This document shows positions 44,800 through 57,500 of a DNA stretch of 64,000 nucleotides, piece by piece; position 1 is the stretch's first letter; the number at the start of each line of letters is the position of its first letter. The DNA lies in assembly GCA_012845835.1 (NCBI GenBank), contig JABAKD010000005.1:13887205-13951204 (forward strand). Reading direction: 5' to 3'. The translations under genes and the position numbers were made by a program. The stretch comes from Undaria pinnatifida. Taxonomy: Eukaryota > Sar > Phaeophyceae > Laminariales > Alariaceae. The notes under the pieces are model-generated. The model was not told the origin of the DNA and searched no databases. It worked only from the letters and a program-made list of their open reading frames with translations.

Positions 44800-45135
44800 T
44801 TTATAGAAACTAAAATATACTCCAGCTTTGAGATCGAATATTTTGTCGAAACTCATATTTGCAAGCTGTGTGTGATATACCGTATATATTATAAAAATTA
44901 AAATACACTCCAGCTGTGAGATCGAAGATTTCGTCGAAAGTCATCTTCGCAAGCTGTGTGTGATACTCCGATCGCGCGCATCACGAGTTGTGTGTCCTCA
45001 TTAAGGATATAGGTCGGCGACTCCCCTTACAGCTACAGTGTAGCTATCAGGGTCAACAGAATGATTTTAGTCAGTCTGTGCGCGGAAACTATAAAACCCG
45101 TTTCTGAGGGGGACAAAATGTGACAGCTGTGACGT
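44800..45135 (+). mobile_element. Family C forward copies C5 (partial) and C6
   Basis: A short start-only copy at 44808-44885 (TACTCCAGCTTTGAGATCGA) is followed by a longer copy at 44893-45135. The latter has TACACTCCAGCTGTGAGATC, GATCGCGCGCATCACGAGTT, TGTGCGCGGAAACTATAAAA and ends CAAAATGTGACAGCTGTG. Confidence 0.7.
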
Positions 45136-46929
45136 ATATATACCGTGCAGGGATAACTGTGTGTTAAGTGTATGTGTATGCATACCTCAGGGTTGTCTTT
45201 GGACCCAGGTGTAATTCATCGAAGTATTTTGATCACGCCGGCTATGATACACCTCGACAAATCCACGGTCGATACTGCCTGCGTGATACAACGACATTTT
45301 ACTCTGTTGCGGTAGGTTTATCGTAATATTTCTAGCTTGGCGCCGTTCATACTGCAGTATAAACGCAGCATATATTACCACCATGAACTTTCAGCAGCGG
45401 TTAGCCGTAGCTCCCTCTTCGTGTGGCTGGAGCTGTTCATTCTACGAATCTTGAGACCACTGTGAGAACACTACCAACATAACTTGGGTCGTCAAGTAAG
45501 TGCGCAAGGAGAGGAGTATTTTTTTTGCGGGAAAATACGTCGCTTTCACGACCGCACAATAATCCAGCTTCTTCATGAATCGAACTACATACCCCCCTTG
45601 CCACACCTTCCCCTCTGCTACGCCAACCTTTTTCTACACACATACCACTCCAGCGTTCCTCTGCCTACGTCCTACACCAACGCAATACCGATTGCGCCCA
45701 GCGAAAAGCATCCAAACACGAGGTAGGCATCTGTCTCTTGCATGGAAAGGAGTCACTATCGTTTGAAATCGGGCGAGTAGGTACACGGTTACCGAAGAGA
45801 CAAAATATTCCGGCCGTAAGTTCTTGGCCAAGTATTAAGGGCAATTCTTGCGGATTTTTCGACACCGAACCTGGACGCTGCCAGAAGAACCGTCAAAAAC
45901 TTTAAGCAAGCGGCGAGGGGGGAGGATCTGAAGCTACAGGTAGGTGCGGATGGCTTGCTTCTGCTCGCACGCTGTTGTGTTTACATTGCTTTGAATATGA
46001 GATGATTACATAGGTCTATAGGTTATGTTGTGTCCGCCTTCCTGTTACGAGTAGTGCGGGCTGTAGTATGCAGGCGCGCCGGTTGTCTGTTTTGTTTCAA
46101 GTACAGCTTTTCTGGGCTTGATTATGTTTATCTACACACCGTAGCTCTGTTGTTGCTTGCGGGATTTTGCCTGGGCATCGTTGCAAGTAGATGGTTGTGT
46201 AGGAAATAATGCTGGCTACCTTTTGTGTTGTGTGGCTGTTTCAAGCATGTCCAGGCTGGGGGTTATGCACACGTGCTGTTCGTCTATTTTTTTTTTTTAT
46301 ATTTCTTGTTCTGTTAATTTTATACTGTTGGCTGGGTACACAAGCCATAATGCAGGCGCGCGGTATTGTATTTTCCTTTGCCTTGCCGTACTGATCCTCT
46401 GCCTTTCTGCGCTCATACCTGAATGTACGTCTTTAAAGGAGACACATTCATACGAGTATGTTTCACGTTCTACGATTTTCCCTTCGCCACCAACGCTCGC
46501 GTTTCGGAGTTGTAGGTATTGTTAAGTTCAAACTTGCGATACACCACCTATACCATGCGGGATCTCGTTAAAATCGCCACCAATAAACACCACCTCCATA
46601 TCGTCGTCACTCACCGTGTCTTTCTTCATTCATTTTACCTCTTTCTTTCTCTCGCGGGCCTGAAGACGGTAAAGCAAAGTCTACTACGAGTCAGCTCGTA
46701 CCTGTTTAGTTACCTCCCCAACCATTCGCCGCTTGAACGCTGCGGTATGATAGAGTTAAAGATCGTTTGGGTGAGCCGATCCCAGTTGTCGAGTTGAAAA
46801 TGGAGAGTACAAGAAAGTCAAGTATGGGTAAGACACCTTGGTAGACATGCATCCGCCAGCTGCCAGTAGTCTTGAAAGCCTTAGACGTACAAAGATTTAA
46901 ATATCATAGGTAAGGAAGTCATACACGTA
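45136..46929. other. Intergenic, no gene recognised
   Basis: Short frames only (up to 122 codons), none with a recognisable motif or a splice-supported context. Confidence 0.45.
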
Positions 46930-47034
46930 TAGTATGTAGTCTATGTATGTAGACTTTGTATGTATGTAGGCATGTATACATGTATGTATTTATTTATGTA
47001 TGTATTTATGTATGTATGTATGTATGTATGTATG

Positions 47035-47068
<34 letters not shown>

Positions 47069-47082
47069 TGTATGTGTGTGCC
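46930..47082. repeat. (TATG)n microsatellite
   Basis: About 150 bp of ATGT/TATG units with scattered changes. The Met/Tyr/Val/Cys frames it creates are not genes. Confidence 0.95.
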
Positions 47083-47654
47083 CCGATTTACTGGTAATGA
47101 TCCATTCAAAAGCCAGCACAGCAAACCCACCTGCCCCTCCACGCCCAACGCCCAATTGTTCGACGAGCGGAACATTCAGTAGTCGCGAGTAGCTGCGATC
47201 GATTCCCTCCCGAAAAAATGACGGAACAGCAAACAAACTTTTCAAAACAACACGTTAAGGGTAATCACCGGGACAAGAGGCGCAAGTACACTTCTTCTTA
47301 TTTTAATTTTGTGAAATACAAAACATAAACGGACAACTATTAAGTCCATAGTCCTACTCATAAGAAGAGTAGGGCCATACCATGCGGCCGGAACTGGGGC
47401 ACATCGAAATGGGGCACACCTGTTTCTGTTTGTTTTTCCGGTCCCACGTATGGCCCAACTTCCCGATTCCGGTTGAAACAAACATATTTGCTGCTTGTCT
47501 TCGTGGTCACCTTTAAAGATTTGTTTTGTTTAGTTTGTTTCCAGTTCCCCGTCATGTTATTGGAGGGAAACGATCGCAGCTTGTCGCGACTATCTGTACC
47601 GAGGCGGAAAGATATACATTGCAAACACAGCAAACGTGGTGATTTGGTAATGCA

Positions 47655-47765
47655 ATCAGTCAATCAATCAATCAATCAATAATTATATCAAGTATTAATT
47701 AATTTATTTATCAATCAAACAATTCATCAATCAATCAATGATTCAATCAATCGACCAATCAATGC
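47655..47765. repeat. (AATC)n microsatellite
   Basis: Imperfect CAAT/AATC repeats in two blocks around 47656-47680 and 47710-47765. Confidence 0.9.
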
Positions 47766-48293
47766 TACCTGCAATAAACATGGGGGGGGGGGAAGTGGAC
47801 GTAAGCACACAGGCCCACGAGCAATGTTTTTATGGAATGCCTCATGTATGCGCGCTCAACTACATTACTCCGGTCGGCATACATACGTTGCTTCATTCGG
47901 CATACATCGGGAGGCGGTCATGAGGACGGTACGTACTTACAATATTGCACTTTGAGTGGATTTTTTTTCTTGCCCACGCTCATATTCATCTCCTCCTGGG
48001 GGTGGATCGTGCTTCTTTATGTTTGCTTTCAGTGTTTTTCCCGCTGCCTGCCGCTCTGTTTGTGTACAGGACCTGCAGTTGTGTGCTTCTGGGCTCAAGT
48101 CTGTGCTCTCTTGCGCTTGCCCTCTCACGCTTTAACTTTCTCTTGCGCTAGCAATGCCATTGTTTATCTTCCTATGTATTTTTACGATGCATGCTCTTGA
48201 CTTGGTTCGACTTCTTTCATGCCTGGCACTGTTTTCTCCTGACATGATCAGCTCGCCGCGAGACAAGGAAAGGTACCCGGCAGGTTGCGAAAT

Positions 48294-48524
48294 ATGACGC
48301 CCGTAGCTGCCCAAGACCGAGGCTCGTCCAACGGGGTTGATGCTGTCTCCTCGTGGAAACGCTTTCTTGACGGCGGTAAGGATGGGGTTTCGAAGGTGGT
48401 GGTCCTGGAGGGGGGGCACAGGGTGAAGCTGTCTTGGGTGGACGGCCACGAGAGCCAATTTTCGCTGAAATGGTTACGGGACCACAGCGATGGGTCTTTT
48501 CACGTCAAGACCAAGCAGCGTAAT
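48294..48524 (+). CDS. Gene 2 exon 1, N-terminal DUF971-like domain
   Basis: Starts at the first ATG in frame (MTPVAAQDRG) and ends KTKQRN at a GTGAGA donor in phase 0. An upstream in-frame TTG at 48285 is not a likely start. WLRDHSDGSFHVKTKQR aligns with the family segment WLRDNC...C..H..T.QR but lacks the cysteines. Confidence 0.8.
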
Positions 48525-51500
48525 GTGAGATTGTGCATGAGACGCGCGGTACGGCAGGCCTTGGGTGTGACGTTCCCTCCCTGACACAATATACTTCTTT
48601 CGAAAAAGCACCAAACCATAGTGCTAAGTAGTGCAAATGCGAACCGATTAATAGTCACATGACCGACGTGTACAACGAGAACATACTGACGGTCAGACAA
48701 CACGAACGGCGACCCAGCGGGACTGCGTGCGCGTCTTCAATTGAATAGAGTGTTCAGTCCTAAACATCGACGAAAAAAGCTCGACCAGTGTCGTTTTACG
48801 CGGCACGAGTTAAAACCAGCAGCTGAAAGTTGTGTAGTCCGCATCACGCCTTGGTGGCGCTGGCTTTGCTCGACTACGTGTTTCGCTCGCAAACCAGCAC
48901 CAACAGGCTACCTGCATGGGCCTGTAACTGCCATATATGTGCTATTTTTCCCCCCCAAACCGTCAAATTTATCCCCTTGAAAGGGTTTATAGCTTACACG
49001 CACAAATTTCCCGCCCGTCCGCCCCCCCCGCCTTTTGCCCCCCCCCCGCCCTCCATCCCCGCTCGCTTTTGATCAAAACCAGGCCCCCACGTCCTTCAAA
49101 ACTCCGCTTCCCCCCTCACCGGTTATTCGACTTACAGGATTCACTTGATAAAAGGATACATTTCCCTCCACAGTTGTCAGATTTTGTCCCCCTCAGAAAC
49201 GGGTATTATAGTTTCCGCGCACAGACTGACTAAAATCACCCTGTTGACCCTAATAGCTACACTGTAGTTGTAAGGGGAGTCGCCGACCTATATCCTTAAT
49301 GAGGACACACAACTCGTAATATGCGCGATCGGAGTATCACACACAGCTTGCAAAGATGAGTTTCGTCGAAATCTTCGATCTCACAGATGGAGTGTATTTT
49401 CATTTTTTATATTATGTGCTACTACTATTTACCCGCGTTGATCTGATGGAGGTACTTGGGTACGGACATGTCACGCATTTTACTGGGGCTCGAAAGCACC
49501 ACTACGCGTATATACGATAGAGCGAAAACTGAGTTGGACACGCGCGTTTACGTTTGCGTTCTTAGTAGTTTCTCCATCTCGTAGCTTGCGGCATCTTACC
49601 GTATTTATATTGAGGAATGACTAAGATTGCAATACTGGAGGGGCCCTTATATTTTCTGCCGTATTTTTTGTGGCATTCGCACGAGTGACTTTGTTCCTCA
49701 CGGACAATAACACTTTCGGAATGAATTGCGGATCCACATCGCAAAGCCAAACAGCACGAAAAGTGTTGACAGCAAAAGGAGAGGAGGGTCGGTGGCGCGG
49801 GTGATCCTCAAGTCTGTAAAACAAGCTCCTCCTCTACCTAACGTGCGCCCGCTATCGAAAGCAGGGTTGATGCTTAACTTCGAAGATAAAGTTAGAAGGA
49901 ATCCCAGTGGGCTGATGCCGTCTAGTAGAACACACGGCGTGATTTTAAGGTACGGTGCTGTGTACATGACCATAATGTAGAGGAAGAAGGAACAGTGACA
50001 TATGCGTGTGACCCCCCTCTTCCCGGCACTCTATCCATTCTCCTGGGCGCGACGAAAACAGGTCGACACGTTGTCCATACCTAACGACACGCGGGTAAAG
50101 CACGCCTCCGTGGAGACGATGTCGCCGTCGCTATCATCTCACGCCAACCCTACCGCATGTAAGGACGAAAGGCCGCAACAGGTGCTCCGGCTGCGCTGGG
50201 ACGCTGGCACCAACAAGCCTAGCGACGAGGAAGAGTGCACTGTAGCCCTGGCACGCCTCAGGCAACACTGCAGCTCGGAAACCGCGCGTAATCTGCGCCT
50301 ACAGTCTGGGCCGTCGACCAACTTCGAAATCCCTGACCCTACTCCTGTGTTGTGGGGGAGCGGCGTTATCTCCTCGGGGGCAAAAGACAACCCGCTCATC
50401 TTTGAGTACAAGGCGATCATGGATGATGAGCAGCCATCGCAACTGGCGCCCTCATTTTTTTCATCCTTGTTGTCATCGGCATCACCATCCACACCATCTG
50501 GATCGTCATTAGCACCGCCATCGTCCCCGTCCCCAAGTTCCACGGCATCTAAGCTCAGGGGTGTTCTGAAGTCGCACGGCATCGCGCTTGTTCGTGAGGT
50601 CCCCACGGATTCCGCGGCCACCGAAGCGCTTGGCATGAAAATGGCCAGGCACCTCATGAGCACAATGATGGGCCAGACTGTCTGGGGAATTTCGACCGAA
50701 AACGTTGAGCCCGACTCTTTGTTTCGAGATAGCGCCTACACCACCGGTGGGCTACCGTTGCACACAGACCACGCCTTCGTCTCGGAAACACCCGGACTGC
50801 AGGTAAGCTATGTTACTGTCCAGTCAAAGGCCGTGCAATACAATTGCGGTGGTTTACTGTTAGTACGGCTCGTAGTCAGACTGTTGGTGGCTTATGAGAT
50901 TCCGCAAGTTCTAACATTTGCGGGGGTCGGATGTGCTTGTTATCGTTAGAGTGTTTCGCGTGCCAAAAGTTGAACAATAAACAACATCGTGTTTTCATAG
51001 GCCATTGGATTTACAATTCAAGAGGGTTTCGGTTGTAAAATGTTTGGGTGCGGGGTGTATAATGTTGAGCAGTACTGTTAGTGGCTTACTTCAGCTCGCA
51101 TGTACAGTCGTCCCCGCTTTAAAGACGCTCGGCTTAAGTCAACTCCCCGCTATAAAGACGGCATTTTTTACAGAACCATAGGGTTAGGGTTAGGGTTAGG
51201 GTTAGTCACAACCTCCCTTTCAGAAGCCGAAGTCCGCTCTCGTCTTGAGGAAGTTCGTTCCTACTTGTACGCGAAAGGGGGAAACGGCGAATACAGCGAA
51301 TCGCTATTCCTTCTTTCGAGAACCGTTCATTCGTTTACACATGAAACTCAAGTCAAGCGTAGAGCGAAGGGGAGGGGTGAGGTGCAGTCCACCCTTCGTG
51401 ATGCATGGAAGTCGTAGTTTGGGAATGCCGTTTTTTGGGCTAAGGTCGCTGGTGCGATCTGTGATTTTGCTTCGCTCAGCAAACATGTTTCATGCTCTGT

Positions 51501-54500
51501 GTGGATTCGGTTTTTAAAACTGCAGTGGAGTGAGCTCTCTTTGTTTCAGCGTTGTGCGTGTTTCGTGCTTCATGGTGTTATTTTTCCCCTGTACTCGAGC
51601 TTTGTGGTTTCGGGCGCAGGTGGCTCTCTGGTTGGTACGTGACGTTGAAACGGCAGTACGCATATTTTTCATGTGGTGACTACATCAAGCGTAGGCTTCA
51701 GAGGAGTGATTTTCAAGTGGGCCAACGAGAGCCTAAATGTACTCGAATACAGGTTCCCTTGTTTGTAAATTCGAACGCAAAGCACGCGCAGTCCACACAC
51801 GCAAGTAGTCTATGTGCAGCGCCAAGGTTGTAGTTTCTCAGGTTGGCGCGGGTGGAGGTGATGTCCGCGAAAACTTAAATTCTACATACCTACAACGGCG
51901 TGGTGATTCTTTTTCGGCGTTTGCCTGTCATGCCAGTATTCCTGCTGAAATGGCGCGTCGTTTGACGTAGGTTACGTCTCCGTTGACCCCGGGGAAGGGG
52001 AGTTATTGTCCCCGGAAAGTTAAAGACGATTCCCCAGGTTAAAGACGCCCTGAAAAAAAAAACCCATGTGCGTCTTTAAAGCGGGGTCGACTGTATTTTA
52101 AAAAATAAACGTAAATAAACACGTCAGCTGCGAGTTCGATACATTTTAGGGTCGATACATATCTTGTGCAAGCAGGATGATGCACCGCCGCTCGTTTGTC
52201 GTGTGGATATGTGGTATGGGCATTTACCGCTTTCTCACCACCCCAAATATTATAAAAAATGAAAATACACTCCAGCTGTGAGATCGAAGATTTCGTCGAA
52301 ACTCATCTTTGCAAGCTGTATGATACTCCGATCGCGCGCACTACGAGTTGTGCGTCCTCATTAAGGATATAGGTCGGCGACTCCCCTTACGACTACAGTG
52401 TAGCTATCAGGGTCAACAGGATGATTTTAGTCAGTCCCCAAATATATGTTTTAAAGTACCAAGGAAACAAGTTTTCTACCATGGTCTGCACATACATGGG
52501 TGTCAGACCATCCGGAATACGTTGGGTGAACGCACGCGGGCTTGTAGCGTTAGGGTTAGTGGTAGCGTTAGGTTTGGGGTCGAAGGTAGGGGTAGGTTAG
52601 GGTTAGACTGTATTACGTCATATGTAGAAAACACACTCAAAAACGCTGTACAAATCTAAAACGTCTGTGTAGCGCATCTTTCTTTACCTTTGTGGCGGTG
52701 AGACCGGCAAAGAAACCCCTTTATTTGTGAAGTGCACTCTGCGCCTCTACCTCTCCGAATACACGGGCTTGTGATAAATATGACAGTGCACCCTGATGGA
52801 CAATACCATGGCCTAGGAAAAAAATATAATCGATGACGCTTGTTATAGTGTACACAGCAAGGTTTGGGGCGAGAAGATTATCCGAACGATGGGGCTTCTT
52901 AAGCAATGTCTTCCGAATGTTATTGGTATTTTGCAGCGTTACTTGTTTGCAAATACAGGCCATGGATTTTTTCATCGATTTCCGTTAATGCATCTTACTA
53001 CGGTAGCCCCCCCAACTTTACTTTAACGAAATCGCCGGTTTCAAAAAAAGCTCTGGGTCGAATCTCCTGAATTACAGTGTCACTCAACACCCGACGTCGT
53101 CAATCGTTCGACCTTTGCACACAAGAACCTATGAGGATACGTTTTCCCAATAGTGTACTTCCTTTGTGACGAGCAGCCACGAAACGTCCGTGAAAGAATG
53201 TCACTGGGTTTGAGGGGGGCTATACCAATTTCGAGATTTAGTGAAATGAAATTGTTCGGGTGACGTGTGGAGCTTCTCATTTGACGAGCCTCCGAAAATA
53301 GTTCGTGCTCCCTGTTCCGTTGCGTGCTATACATTTATGGGTATCTTGAAAACCATCGAGGTGGCGAAGGGATTCCGTTCATCCTCATGTGCAGTTCAGG
53401 AACCCCGTCTATCGGAACCATCTTGCCAAGACGCGGGTCAGGTCATACAACTATCAAGACAGCGGTAATTCCGTCGCTTTTGAGTGGGTGGCGGATAGTG
53501 CCAAATGACACCTAGACTTTCCGACAGGTAACCGGTTTGTGCTTTTCCAATATGCGATACACGTCTCTGTCATGGACTTGTTTCATTTGGTCGATTGTGC
53601 TGGTTTATTTCATTCGTCTCGGCGGTCTCACTGGCTTCACACACCGTGCAAGCATTACGAAAAAATTATTCGATTTTTTGCGTGGGAATACAGAGCCAAT
53701 CGAGCGAGCCAATCAAGCGATTATCTTACGAACTACCTGGTGTACTGGTTACTGCAAAAAATGGAACTAACCTCCCTCTCGCAGCCCGCGTAGAAAAATC
53801 AAATTTCCGCTTTTTCGACATTCGTCCCGCGCAGGTGTTCAGCTGCCAAGTGCCGGCGTCCAAGGGCGGTGCGAGTACCTACCTGGACGGTTTTGCAGTC
53901 GCCGAACGTCTTCGGAAGGAAAACCCTCAGGCCTTCGAGTTCTTCACCACGACCTCGATAAAATACCAATATGTGGATGATGCATACCACCTCGTTGCCG
54001 ATGGTCCAATTTTTAAGACTGATCAGCTCGGTGCCGTGGTGCAGGTATGAGGGGGGGCAACGATACGAGGGGGAGAACCTGTATATGCCCAAACCACCCT
54101 TACTGTGGTATTATACAGTTTGTTCTTATGCTATTAGTAGTCCGCAGGGGAGCTGCCCACCAGCTGTTTCATCCGCCAGTATTGCTAATCGAGTTCCGCT
54201 TCTGTATATTCTGACAATCTGTGTTTAGGGCCTGTATGCCGCTACCTGAGGAAACAACTTTTCAAACCTGAGGACGATTTCGAAATATTTAGATGAAGGA
54301 CCCATGCCTTGTCCGGGCCGGCCGGGCTGCTTCGTACGGCTTGCTTCAATCGTCCTCTACAATTCCGAACATTATATCAGTCATTTTGTCATAGGTTTAT
54401 ATTTATGCGCGACTCAGGAGATATATGATTGACAGATTTGTTGTGCCACATAAGGGTACTGAAAACCTGATAAGGTTTTACTCTACGGTGGCGGTGGCGC

Positions 54501-57500
54501 TTGCAATGCGAATTTTGCCATTTGCTCGCGGCCCCTCGTGCCGTTATCTACCCTGTAGATCGTTCGACCATACGGTTTTGGTTCAATTTGACTTTAACGA
54601 TGCTCACGGCCATTCTCGTGAAATGTGTCGACGCCAATCATTGGTTCCTAACCACAACTGTCACACGGTCTCGACCTTCAGATTGCTTCAGAATGAGAGA
54701 GGCAAAACCGTTGGCGCCAGTGGCTCAAGCCCTGCGTCGACAACAGGAATTTCCCTCCTACTCTTCACCGGTTTACGAGGAGAAGGCATCCGAACACTTG
54801 TTGCCATGAAACATCATACGTATTTCCATATTTCCGATATAAGTGTACTTTGACATCGATTTGGTTTCCCGTCTTAAGTGGGATTAACCGCCTTATTGAA
54901 CACATTAAGGTCTACCAAAAACCACGAGACGCGGGATGATGACAATATAGGACGTCCAGGAAGAGTGTGCAGCAGTATGAGAGTATGAGTGTGCTATGAC
55001 ATGCTTATGCCGGATAAACGCTAACGTTGCGCTGCGGACACGCCCCCCACACACAACAGCCCAAGGTGCTTGCTATGACCTTAGGTGAAACCGTTTCCTA
55101 TATCCGATAACCCCCTCCCCCCCGACTTGAGTTCAAAACCGTGAAATTATGTCATAGTTTAACTTGAGCCCAGTTCGATTCTACCTGTTATAAGGTTTTG
55201 GCGAGGCATCCAAACTTTCTTGCCCACCTCAGCCGTACCGTGCTTTGGAAAATAACCGATCTTACTCGTAATAGGATCCCTCCCGTATGCTTCTTGACGC
55301 CGCTTTAGGTCCCCGTCTTTATAACGATAATCTCATGTATTGTTGACGTGTCCAAGGCTACAGCCTTATACCGTTTCAGCCCGATTTTTCCATATTGTTT
55401 GCGAAATCGTCGGGTGAGTGGCGCTGAATCCCTCGCAGGGACGTATTACGAACCATGTTGTTGCCGCCGCAAAAACGAATATAATACGGGCGCGGAGTAT
55501 AGTGTTAAGCCGAAAAGCCCAGACAAATGTTGAGTTTGCAAGGGAAAAACATTATCGCGCGAGACGTACACTTGACCCACCGCCACACACCATTGTGGTC
55601 ATGTAGGTTCTGTTTAAGTTGGGCATTTCCGCTCCTGTCGTCCCTATGACCCGCCGTCGCCAAATCAAAACCTTAACCTTCGTCGCCCAAAGGTGAGATA
55701 CCACGAGCAGTACCGGGCACCTTTGGACTACCTGTCCACCGACGACATCGATCGGTTCTACGAGCACCACAAGTCTCTAATGGCTATCATGAGGTGCGCC
55801 GTGCTACGATGGACGTACAGTGTTGGCTCCATTTGATGACCACCGAGTACAAGATGTTTCAGAAGATTAGACCAGGAATGCCGGCGTCCACATTAAACCG
55901 CCAAGACTCAAAACTAATATGACACGATGTTTGGAGCAAAGTAGCATAGGATTAGGCCATAGCGGAGATAAGGTAACGTACATTTGTTTGACACGGGGGA
56001 CGCACTCATTTTGGCCAGCACCTTTCGGATTGAGTCCACTGCTTCGCTCAGGAGCCACCAAAATCCGAGGATACGATGTGTGTTGGGCAGTACCTTTCTT
56101 TCGATACCTATGCCATGGGGCCGGGTATCGGCCTAACTGTAGCCTGCTCTTGGCACTAGTGCTCGTCGTTTAGAGTGAGGTATTGAGCTCCCTATACACT
56201 GTGCGGTTAACTGTCGAGGATGGGGTGTTAGTTTCTCATGCGGTCGGTCGTCGAAGGTGGGTTATATGGCTTCTCAAGGGGTTGGTCGTTGAGGGTGAGT
56301 TATAGAGGGATGTTTATGATTGGAGAGCCTTAGAATGCCAACCGATTTTCTCAGAGACAGTGCAGAAAGTTACTAGGGGATCGCCGGTCGCCGCTTACTT
56401 ACCACTTCTTATAGGCAAATTCAGCATTGAAATGATGGTGCTCGTGATCATGGTCTCGTCGAAATATCATTTTGTTGTTTTTATTCCATTAATAACATAT
56501 TTTTGTATACCTTTGGCAATATGCTTTGCTTGTTTGGCAATTGCCCAGCCGGGTGCGCTTCGGTATTTCTCGAAATAATATTTTGGACGAAGCATAGAGC
56601 TCCTCTCGTCAACAGCCTCACAAATTGTCGTGGCACCTCCACCGTACCATGGGCCATACCCCTAACAAGTCCCCTAACACGTCCCGTAACACGTCCGATG
56701 TCCACCTGACTTCTTCAATGTTGAAGGGAGCCGTCCATGGTTGAGAGCATTCTCCTAGGGCCCGGGGATACCGTGATCTTCAACAACCACCGAGCTCTGC
56801 ACGGGAGAGAGTCGTACGAGGTATGCACCGTTCTGCTGTAGTTGAAACCGCGAACCATCGTCCATCTCGCCCATCTCACATGCGAGCAATCGCCATATAA
56901 TATACAGTAGACGTCCTCGGGGGCGCCGGTTGACACGGAGGTACCGGTGAAAATAATTTGTACAAAAGTGTGTGTAGGTGGGAGCGGCAGTTCGCGGAGT
57001 AGTGTCGGTTACCGCACCCCGGGTGGATGGAATGTTCAGCGTCAACTCCGTCTTTGACAACTGGCAGTTGTGCTGGCTGCCGCGATAGTGGGTGAACGTT
57101 TGGTGGACGCATGCCAGAATTACTGAGGGACCCCTTTTGGGCTTGCTCGAAGTGTGTATGGCGTTCCAAGGGCTCTGCTCCGCGTGCGGCTGAAGCCGCC
57201 CGCTCCCCTCCCGCAAGAAAAAGTACAACTTACTGTGAAGGGGGCAGAAAGAAGAGACCGATGATTTGATTCACTAGATATTCCATAATGCCAAGCGCTG
57301 CTTGTGCAGAGCTTGTTTGCTTGTGCTGTGCATTGTGCCCATTGACGACGCCACGTTGCTATCGGCAGTACGTCCGGAATTTGCAAAAAAAAACAGCACA
57401 AAGACGACCGAGAGAAGAAACCGACGAAGAAAGAAAAAGGACGCGCACACACGTACGTACCGATGTACCTCTCGTTCCTGGATTTTCGCACGATACATGG

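Noticed and set aside
46956-47192. Met/Tyr/Val/Cys-rich frames
   Set aside because: Produced by the (TATG)n microsatellite.
57001-57090. Alternative last exon for gene 2 (GAAVRGVVSVTAPRV...)
   Set aside because: It lacks the C-terminal RxxxGCY motif, whereas 58611-58691 matches it in phase.
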